From Begonia masoniana (taxonomy: Eukaryota; Streptophyta; Magnoliopsida; Cucurbitales; Begoniaceae), in the NCBI GenBank assembly GCA_022432975.1, contig CM039509.1:40086209-40150208 (forward strand): a stretch of DNA of 64,000 nucleotides, in the 5' to 3' direction. A model generated the notes under the pieces. That model did no database searches. It had not been told where the DNA came from and worked only from the letters and a program-made list of their open reading frames with translations. Numbering within the stretch: the first letter of the stretch is position 1; each line of letters opens with the position of its first letter. Shown here piece after piece: positions 55,801 to 64,000 of the stretch. The position numbers and the translations under genes are program-made.

Positions 55801-58247
55801 GCTGAAGGAATTGAAGGCTCAGCTGAAAGAGTTGGTGGATAAGGGTTTTGTGCACCCTAGTTTTTCTCCGTGGGGTGCTCCCGTCTTGTTTGTCAGGAAG
55901 AAGGATGGGTCCCTACGGATGTGTATTGACTACCGTGAGCTGAACAAGTTAACGATCAAGAATAAGTACCCGTTGCCGAGAATCGATGATGTATTTGACC
56001 AACTACAAGAGGCTCGGGTATTTTCTAAGATTGACTTGCTCTCCGGTTATTACCAGTTGAAGGTCAGACCTGAGGACATTCCAAAGACCGCCTTCAGGAC
56101 TCGATACAGACATTACGAGTTCTTGGTGATGTCGTTTGGATTAACTAATGCTCCGGCAGCGTTTATGGACCTGATGAATAGGATATTCCAAGATGTCTTG
56201 GATAAATTTGTAATCGTTTTCATCGACGATATCCTAGTTTATTCCAGGAGTGAGGCCGAGCATGAAGAGCACTTGGCAGTTATGCTATCGACTCTGAGGC
56301 AGCATCAACGATATGCCAAGCTATCAAAGTGTGAATTCTGGCTGAACAGAATTAATTTCCTTGGCCACGTGGTGTCGGCTGAAGGAGTATCTGTGGACCC
56401 GGCCAAGATTGAGGCTGTAAGAGGCTGGCCAAGGCCGAGGAATGCAAGCGAGGTACGGAGCTTTATCGGACTAGCTGGTTATTACAGGAAATTCATCAAG
56501 GGATTTTCTGTGATAGCAAAACCCATGACCAACTTGACAAGGAAAGATATCAAATTCAGGTGGTCTGAAGCTTGCGAGATGAGTTTTTCGACACTTAAGC
56601 AAAAGTTGACCACTGCTCCTCTATTAGTGTTTCCAGTTGAAGACGGCAAATTCAGCGTATACTGTGATGCGTCGAAGATTGGCTTGGAATGTGTACTAAT
56701 GCAAGAGGAGAAAGTGGTAGCATACGCATCCCGACAATTGAAGAGCCATAAAGAAAACTACCCTACTCATGACCTTGAGTTAGCGGCAGTTGTATTTGCA
56801 CTGAAGGTATGGAGACACCACCTATATGGACAGTCATGTGAGGTGTTTTCTGACCACAAGAGTTTGAAGTACCTCTTTACTCAGAAGGAGTTGAATATGA
56901 GACAGAGGCGGTGGTTAGAATTTGTAAAAGACTACGATGTTGAGATCAAATACCATCCTGGTAAAGCTAATGTGGTAGCTGATGCACTGAGCAGGATGCC
57001 AGCTACGGTGCAACCAGCTATGTCGGCCGTATCAATGCCTTTGAGGACGGAGATACAGAAGTTCGATATGGAGATAGTTTCTGGGCTATCGGCCATACTA
57101 GCAGGCTTAACGCTACGGCCCTCCGTCCTGGACCGAATTAAGGAAGCCCAGAAGACCAATTCAAAGGAAATGGCGAATATGGCGAGCAAGGTACCAATGG
57201 CTTCTTTCGATTTCGGTTATTCGGGAGATGGAATTCTGAAGTTCAAAAACAGATGGTATGTTCTGAAAGACAAGGAGCTACGAAAGCACATCTTGTCGAA
57301 AGCCCACTCATCTTCTTTCTCTGTACATCCCGGTAGCACGAAGATGTATCAAGACTTGAAACTTCACTTCTGGTGGCCGAACATGAAGAATGAAGTGGCC
57401 AAGTATGTGGAGTCTTGTATGATATGTCAACAGGTCAAAGCTGAACATCAACGGTCGAGTGGAACACTTCAGCCCCTTCCGATCCCCAAATGGAAATGGG
57501 AGAATATAACAATGGATTTTGTTGTTGGCCTACCAAGAACAGCTAAGGGCCACAATAGCATATGGGTCATAGTTGACAGATTGACGAAGTCGGCCCATTT
57601 TCTACCTGTGAAGATGACATTCTCCATGGATCAGTATGCTGAGCTATATATTAGTGAGATTGTCAAGTTGCATGGTATTCCGGTGTCAATTGTTTCGGAC
57701 CGGGATCCTAGATTCACTTCCAGGTTTTGGAAAAGTTTGCAGAGCTCCTTGGGCACTAGATTAGACTTCAGCAGACTTCAGCATGACATTTCATCCACAG
57801 ACTGACGGACAATCTGAAAGAACAATCCAAATACTGGAGGATATGCTAAGGTCGTGCGTACTGGAATTTCATGCTCCTTGGAGTAGATACTTGCCACTCG
57901 TGGAGTTTGCATACAACAATAGCTATCAGGCTACGATTGGTATAGCTCCATATGAAGCCCTTTACGGCATAAAGTGTAGATCCCCATTGTGTTGGGATGA
58001 AGTCGGAGAAACCAAGCTTATTGGCCCTGAGATATTACAGCAAATGTCCGAGGTGATAGCTGCTATCAAACAACGGATAAAAATTGCTCAGAGTCAACAG
58101 AAAAGTTATGCAAACAATAGAAGAAGGGACTTAGAGTTTGCCGAAGGCGATGAAGTATTCCTGAAGGTGTCGCCTTTCAAGGGCGTAATGAGATTCGGTA
58201 AGAAAGGAAAACTCAGCCCACGGTTCATTGGCCCTTTAAACATTTAG
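55730..58247 (+). pseudogene. RT-RNase H-integrase of element C, truncated
   Basis: RT begins at about 55775 ([16 protein letters not shown]) and has CIDYRELNK and FIDDILVYS (about 56220). RNase H follows with [10 protein letters not shown] (a substitution in the usual GLG) and [18 protein letters not shown]. The integrase has [22 protein letters not shown] and [18 protein letters not shown] ~10 bp duplication near 57770 (AGACTTCAGC twice) shifts the frame just before TDGQSERT, and a second frame (57783-58247) continues to SPRFIGPL. It is then cut by the deletion into the 3' LTR, so the chromodomain-like tail is lost. Confidence 0.93.
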
Positions 58248-60853
58248 TTTAAAATGCATGGAAAAGTAAATTGGAGAGAAATTAAAGTTGGTGGGAGATA
58301 GCCAATGGTTGAGTGACATCTGGTGACTTGATGAAGAAGCTAAGTTCTTTCTCCTACGTGAAACCCTCACTTCTCATCTGTTTCTTCCCACTGCTCTTTG
58401 TTCTCTCTTCCTGGCGATTTTGACAAAGCACCAACACTTTGTTTCCTCATTTTTCTTCTGTTTCCTTCAACCAAGGTAATCATCTACGGAAGTTATTGAT
58501 TTTGGACAAGATTAATGCGAGTTTTCACTGGGGTTTAGGGTTATTATTTCTGCGAAAACTCACTGTTTTGGATGAAAATACGTTAGTGTGTTTTCCTAAA
58601 GAGTTGAAATGAGCTTGCTGCATATTCTACAAGTTATTTGTTAGCATTGGCAGCTTGTTTAATTTCACTACATTGCAGCAAACAGGTTCGAGCATTTCCG
58701 AGACTTTCCAGCTAACTGCATCGAGGAAAAACAGGTAAGTTCATAGCCGTAGGTCTGCCCTTAAGGCCCTACATCACGGAGGTACTAGGTTTCCTGTTCC
58801 GTCGAGTTGTTTTGGGTAGAAAGGTTATAGTCTATGTTTCTGAAATGTCTGGCTTCGGTTTACCTTCTGTTGTCTTATTTCTGCTGTCTGCCTGTTTAAT
58901 TCAAGCACCGTTCATGCATACACGTTTTTTTTTCTGAAAGACATGCAAATGTTTTCTGTACACTGTACACTGTTTGAAACTAAATAAGATAAAATCCGAC
59001 TGAAATGTACCTGGTTAAGTGCGAGACGGGGACTGGCCCCAGAACTATTTACTGTACTATTTCCCTGAATGTGCCTGATATTGCACCCTCCCCCTCCCCC
59101 ACTGTTTGCCAGTTCCCCTATAAGCTCCACTTAATTCTACTGCCAGTGTAACTTAATGCTCTGTACTGTCACCGTATTTCTGAAAAACTACATGCATAGC
59201 ATTTTGCATCACCGCATTCTGATTATGTCCTTACTGAGTTTTAGACTCATAGGTGAACTCTCTGATGTAGGTACTGAACCTGAAACCGAGGACCTTGTTC
59301 CTCAAAATGATGATCTGATGTAAATGGTGGATCGAGCTCACAGGGTGGTTGTTGCAGTTAGACATAATTCTGTTCTGAGGTTCAAGTCTTTAAAATATAG
59401 TTTATAGTGTAAAGTTTTATGATATTCTGGTCTTTGTGTTAAAAGCCCTATAGAAAACTTCTGTTTTGGGAGTTTCTGTAATTATATGTTATGTTCTGTA
59501 CTGTCCCTCGGATTTTGAAACAATGTACAAGTTCTGATGTTTCAGTTTAAGGAACCACTGTATTTGACAGTTAAGTTTATATTCTAAAGTATTCTGAAAT
59601 TTGTTTGGAATGTTTCTATTAGTTCACGCATGGATGAATTCTGGTTTTGGAACTGTCCATGTAATTTTTATTTCCTTGAACCTGTTAATTTTAAAGTATG
59701 TCTTATTGACCTTCAAATTTCGAAATACTGTATAGATTCTGAGTCAAGGTTTTCAAAACTGCTGTATTTGACAGTTGAACTCATGTTCTGAATGTTCTGA
59801 AATGTTTTAGAATATTTTCATGTTTTAAGATTTGCATGGATGGTCTCAAATTTAGAGTCATCCATGTAGTCCGTTTTCTTAGATCTGTCATCTGTAAAGT
59901 GTGTTTTAAAATCTTATTTTTGAATCGGGTTTTGAAGGTCAGAAACCCTTATGTCTTCTGCTTGATGCTTCCTGCCCGTATGCCTCCCTGTAAAAGTTGT
60001 AAATTTTTGCCTTTAAAACTATGTCTTCCAGCTGACGTCATCAAAGTCATCCGCCCAGTGTATTTATGTCTTCCGGCTGATGTCAGCATAAGTCTTCCGC
60101 CCAGTTTAAAACTCCGTCTTCCGGCTGACGTCACCCAAGTCATCCGCCCAGTGTAAATATGTCTTCCGGCTGACGTCATCCCAGTTTTTCCGCCAGTATA
60201 ATGCTTATATCTTCTGGTTGACGTCATCCATCTTCCGGCTGACGTCATCTCCTCATCCGATCTCAGTTACTGTCTGTGTCTTCCGCCTGACGTCACTCAT
60301 CTTTCGGCTGACGTCACCACCTCTTCTGCCCAGTTTTACTCACCCTCTTCCGCTGAATACTGTTCGTCTTTTGTCGTATCTGAATCCACCGATAGCTCTA
60401 ATCTTCATTCTGACGTCATCCCCGCTTCTGTCCTTGCATTTACATCTTCCGGCTGACGTCATTCAAGTCTTCTGCTGCTCCTTTAAACTAAGTCTTCCGC
60501 CAATGTTTCCTGTTTCCTCCTCCGCCAGCCTTATGCTAATTTCTGTTCTGTTATCCATTATTGAAACCTGTTTTTGATTTCTACACCCGAGAACTCTCTC
60601 TCTCCCTGTAAATGTTTTCTGTTACTCACTGTAGTTTCTCTCTCTCTGTAAAGTTACGTTTTTAGGGTTTGCGATGACAATGTATGTTTCCTGTTATTCG
60701 ATTCTGTTTCTCTGTAAATATTTTAAAAAGTATAATGTCCACTGTCTTGACCGATCTGTTTAAAAAAAAAATAGTCACTGTTTCCCGTTGATTGTCCCGG
60801 AGTGACGGCTCCGATCCCGGACTCTGATCGGGTTCCGGATTTGGGTCGTCACA
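58236..60853 (+). mobile_element. 3' LTR of element C, 5'-truncated
   Basis: It starts at TAAACATTTAGTTTAAAATG, which lies about 135 bp inside the 5' LTR, and ends GGGTCGTCACA followed by GGCAC. Internal sequence joins at a short AAACATT-like overlap, suggesting microhomology-mediated deletion. Confidence 0.9.
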
Positions 60854-61267
60854 GGCACTCATTTGCATGAAGGATTGGAACGACTCCATTACGAGAAACC
60901 AACAACGAGATGATGAAATACTTGAACACTTTAAATTTTTGGATGTTGAAGATTAGCATTGTAATTTAAATTTTGAAGTATTTTTTTAACTTGTAATTTT
61001 TTTTTTACATTTTGCACATGATTGACAATTAGATGAGTGCCAACCTAGTTGGTATGTGTCTAATTTGTAGTGATGCAAATGTTAAATTCATAATGAATGT
61101 TATATTTTTTATATATTTGTTTTCTTCTATTTTTTATAATTAATTGTCATTTTTGTATTAATTAAAGATTTCCATTATTTATATTTTACACGACTAAGTA
61201 TCTATTATATTTTATAATTAATATAATAAATATTTATTATAATTTTAATAAATAAAATATTAATGAA

Positions 61268-61299
<32 letters not shown>

Positions 61300-61462
61300 A
61301 GCTCGTCTCGTTACGTTTGTTGGGCCGGCTCGGCTCGACTCGGCTCGTGGCTCGCGAGCCGGCTCGGGTTATAAATTTTTTAGAGTCAGCTCATTAAGCT
61401 CGGCAGACTCGATGCACCGAGTCATTCTCGGCTCTGCTCGACTCGCTCGTTTAACATCTCTA
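60854..61462 (+). pseudogene. hAT element 3' end: transposase C-terminus and terminal region
   Basis: After the second GGCAC the transposase frame resumes (ICMKDWNDSITRNQQRDDEI to DVED and a stop near 60955). After an AT-rich 3' stretch and an (AT)n run (61271-61300) comes a cluster of GCTCG motifs (CGGCTCGACTCGGCTCG and variants, 61301-61450). The cluster ends ...CGTTTAACATCTCTA at 61462. Dense subterminal repeats and a TAGAGATGTTAAACGAGC terminus (read inward) fit a plant hAT element end. No left end is found. Confidence 0.75.
61271..61300. repeat. (AT)n microsatellite
   Basis: An uninterrupted run of about 15 AT dinucleotides in the 3' region of the hAT element. Confidence 0.95.
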
Positions 61463-61972
61463 GATCTTAATGATATTTTTATTAGATAGAAGTGGAAGAC
61501 TTAACATAGAATAGAAGCCATGACCCAATATAACTAGGTTAACTCATAAGTTCAATAGTGAAATTAAAATAGTGTGATAGCACATGTCAAAAAATAATTG
61601 TGAGAAAAGTAAAAAAGTAATAAAATAAATCAACTAAAAAAAAAGTGTACTACACAAATATCTCATCTTATCAATATAAACTCTAAATGAAAGAGATAGT
61701 TAAAAACACTATGTCATCTACTCTAGTGTCAATTGCTAAGAATCTTCCTCATCAAAACCTGAAAGAGGGAGAGAGTTCTTATAGGTAGTCAATTAAACTC
61801 AAAAGAGATATAGCTTTACATTCAGCGTAAATTTTTTGAAAATAATATTTGAACATGCCATGCATAAAACGTTTAATAAAAACTTAGTAAAAATTGTGAT
61901 AGTCAACCCTGTGAAGTTAAGAATGACTCAATATTCTTATGAGTATGAGAGACTAGCCTATATCAGTAGGGA
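61463..61972. other. Unassigned AT-rich segment
   Basis: No gene or terminal motif is recognised. A GAAGACTTAA...AATAGAAGCCATGAC stretch (61489-61520) recurs in diverged form at about 62380-62412, so the interval up to LTR G may be one older repeat. Confidence 0.35.
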
Positions 61973-62240
61973 TGCACAATCTCACATCGCTTGGCAGAAT
62001 GGAGAGTGAATTGTTTGTTATGTAGAATTTTTCTCCCTACCTAATCCAACGTATTTTTGGTTAACTATAAGAACAAATTCGTGTATACTCGGGCCCAAAA
62101 TAGACAATATTGTACTATTAAAAATGCAGACTTCACAAACAGTATCATAGCCAAACCCCAATCTAAAGTGTGGTAGGTGGAAACATCGGACCCTCAAAGG
62201 GAGGAGATTGTGACAACCCACTCTTTGAAAGCAAGGACGA
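61973..62240 (+). mobile_element. TRIM-like mini LTR retrotransposon (degenerate)
   Basis: A ~165 bp LTR-like stretch starts TGCACAATCTCACATCGC and includes ACTCGGGCCCAAAATAGAC. A primer-site-like AGTATCATAGCC follows at 62141-62152, then ~45 bp of interior. A polypurine AAAGGGAGGAGAT (62196-62208) precedes a second LTR start TGTGACAACCCACTC (62209). This order matches plant TRIM elements, which have no genes and rely on other elements. The second LTR diverges quickly. Confidence 0.5.
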
Positions 62241-62416
62241 TCTAAAATTCTGATAATTGTGAGTTCACACTAGTTGAGGTGTCACGCTCCAAAAGAGATC
62301 AAAGATAGAATGGGAAACGACCTGACCCTAAACAGACCAAATCGTCCAACTCATAACTTCCATATCCTTGATAACAACAGAAGACTTAATTTTAGAATAA
62401 TAGTCATGACTTAAAT

Positions 62417-64000
62417 TGTGACAGCCCCCGACTCGATCGGGGTTCGAGAGTCATCACTCCGGACATTTAACAGAAAACGGGACATATTTTTTTTTTCATA
62501 AACAGATTAAGCTTTTGTAAACAACAAACCCTTAAAACTTTACAGAGAAAGAAAACTTTCTCTGGATTTAAAAGCAAAAGGGGAAACAGTTAAACCGGAT
62601 TGCAGAATAAATGACAGAAGGAAATGCAGGAAGGCTGGAAGCAGGGAGAAATGAAAATAGTTCTGGAATTCTCACTAAGACTTGACTTCAACTTAAACAG
62701 GGTTCTGGCAGACAATGAGAGGATTGGAACACCAGAATTTGAACGATGAAAATAAACAAACAGAGATGAACGACTTGACATGCAGTGGAAAACCTAATAA
62801 AAATGGAAAACAAAACTGGAAGTTATACCGGAAGAAAGGCTACAGTGAATGACGGGGTCGGGGGATGTAGGGCAAAAGAAGTAAATAAACTGGGCAGAAG
62901 ACGTAAATTACAAGCAGAATTGGGCTGTTCACCGGCAGAGGTGAACTACAGGCAGAAGATCACTGTTCACCGATAGAGGTGAACTGGGCAGAAGATGGGT
63001 GACGTCAGGCGGAAGACGTAGGCAGAAAATGTAAGTAAACTGGGCGGGAGATATAGACTAGCGGTGTATGTGAATAAGACAAAACAGATGACGTCAGTCG
63101 GAAGATGCAGCTGACGTCAGACGGTAGATGGAATTTTATGGGCAGTGGTGGATGCAGGCAGAAATGCACTGTTCATCGGTGGATGTGAACTACAGACAAA
63201 TAAGTTCACCGGTGGATGTGAACTACAGATAGACGAGTTCACCGGTGGATGTGAACTACAGACAGATAACTTCACCGGTGGATGTGAACTACAGACAAAT
63301 GAGTTCACCGGTGGATGTAGAGTTTAAAGACAAAGTTGACAACTTTTAACAAAATTGCATAAAAACAGAAGTCGTGAGAACAGAAAGTATGAAAGCTGCA
63401 AACTTCATAGAACAATTCAAAATATGATTTTGGACATATCAGGAAAACACGACAGAAATTTAAAGGAACAGATTGCATGGATGGCTCTAAAGTCAGAGAT
63501 AATCCATGCACACCATAAAAGAGAAAATATTCCAAACAATTTCAGAATACTTCAGAACAGAAACTCAACTGTCAAATACAGGGGTTTTAAACTTACACAT
63601 CAGAACCTATACATTATCCAAATTTTCAACGGAATCCCAACAAAGTTTTAAAACAAAACTAGCAGAATCCCAGTAGGGTTTACAGACATGAACTTTATTT
63701 TAAAAACTTAAACCTCGGAACAGAAATATGTCTGGCTGCAGAAACCAACCCATGAGCTCCTCCGCCAACTACATCAAATCATCATCTTGAGGCACAAAGT
63801 TCTCATTCACGGGTTCAGTACCTACAGCAGGGAGTTCACCTATGAGTCTAAAACTCAGTAAGAATATATAAAAACAAATGCAGTGATGCATATGCTATGC
63901 ATGATCTTTTCAGAAATACAGTGACATTTCAAAACATTATGTTTCACTAGCAGAGGGGTATAAGTAAGGCTTATAGGGGAACTGGCAAGTGCACATAAGC
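62417..64000 (-). mobile_element. Ty3/gypsy LTR G (partial, runs off the window)
   Basis: It starts TGTGACAGCCCCCGACTCGA on the plus strand and matches LTRs D and E throughout, including the acceptor block CCTACAGCAGGGAG (63821-63834) and the TATGCTATGCATG region. Whether it is solo cannot be seen. The 5 bp before it (TAAAT) should recur at its far end. Three TGACGTCA sites lie near 63000, 63090 and 63112. Confidence 0.9.
63171..63320. repeat. 33 bp tandem repeat in LTR G
   Basis: Five units of TTCACCGGTGGATGTGAACT plus ACAGACAGATGAG. Short open frames in it on both strands (63117-63327) are by-products. Confidence 0.95.

Larger units (their letters stand above)
51235..60853 (+). mobile_element. 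Ty3/gypsy element C, deleted at its 3' end, target copies GGCAC
   Basis: Perfect GGCAC copies (51230-51234, 60854-60858) flank a 9.6 kb element inserted in the hAT transposase gene. The 5' LTR is complete (2748 bp). The 3' LTR lacks its first ~135 bp, and the last ~110 codons of the polyprotein and the polypurine tract are gone too, through one deletion at about 58236-58245. LTRs differ at around 2% by eye, so it is older than B. Gag is close to that of element E. Confidence 0.93.

Noticed and set aside
62785..63327. Short frames with FTGGCELQT repeats
   Set aside because: By-products of the 33 bp repeat in LTR G.

Overview
The window is nuclear DNA of a flowering plant, most likely a eudicot. 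It is almost entirely stacked transposable elements: Ty3/gypsy elements of the chromovirus (Tekay/Del-like) type with very long LTRs, Ty1/copia elements, and fragments of Mutator-like (MULE) and hAT transposase genes. I found no tRNA, rRNA or CRISPR array and no intact host gene. The host-like pieces are an S-type anion channel (SLAH) fragment, a possible 5'UTR exon and one very small ORF. Species cannot be named from the sequence.

Layout. 1-3153: 3' end of Ty3 element 'A' (polyprotein tail plus 3' LTR), inserted in a MULE transposase gene whose C-terminal part follows (3158-4360). 4530-4735: near-perfect foldback element. 4929-6303 (-): spliced, broken gene resembling plant transposon-associated proteins, followed by a 52-54 bp minisatellite (6375-6735). 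6838-14059 (-): Ty3 element 'E' (gag-protease-RT, cut off inside RT, plus 5' LTR); its LTR carries solo LTR 'F' (11314-13446). 14060-16600: AT-rich direct repeats and palindromic clusters. 16601-17227 (-): SLAH fragment. 17366-21579: decayed copia-1. 22317-22832 and 32201-32695: copia-3 gag, split by the complete and very young Ty3 element 'B' (22833-32200, TSD GACTC, LTRs about 0.2% different). 33581-40370: copia-2 (TSD TTTTC), carrying solo Ty3 LTR 'D' (34301-36860, TSD AGATA). 40371-42819: host-like sequence, a copia fragment and a hAT transposase fragment. The hAT fragment is interrupted by Ty3 element 'C' (51235-60853, TSD GGCAC) and resumes at 60854-61462. 61973-62240: TRIM-like element. 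62417 to the end: LTR 'G' (-).

A 100-N gap (43797-43896) is flanked by two copies of the same ~8.3 kb (35462-43751 and 43897-52174). The second copy has many single-base indels at its start and the first has them at its end, so this looks like a false duplication between overlapping contig ends.

The main observation is shared by the Ty3 LTRs, although the families differ widely in sequence. Each complete LTR examined carries what looks like a spliced leader with a ~0.5 kb second intron. A segment just after its donor (AGGTAAGT) is complementary to the segment that contains its acceptor (GATGTAG/G). The pairing is kept between families with matching changes and G-U pairs, which suggests a conserved long-range RNA structure inside the LTR. 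Each long LTR also carries a family-specific tandem array, several of them built of inverted repeats, at a similar distance from its 3' end. Four families contain repeated TGACGTCA (bZIP/TGA-type) sites.
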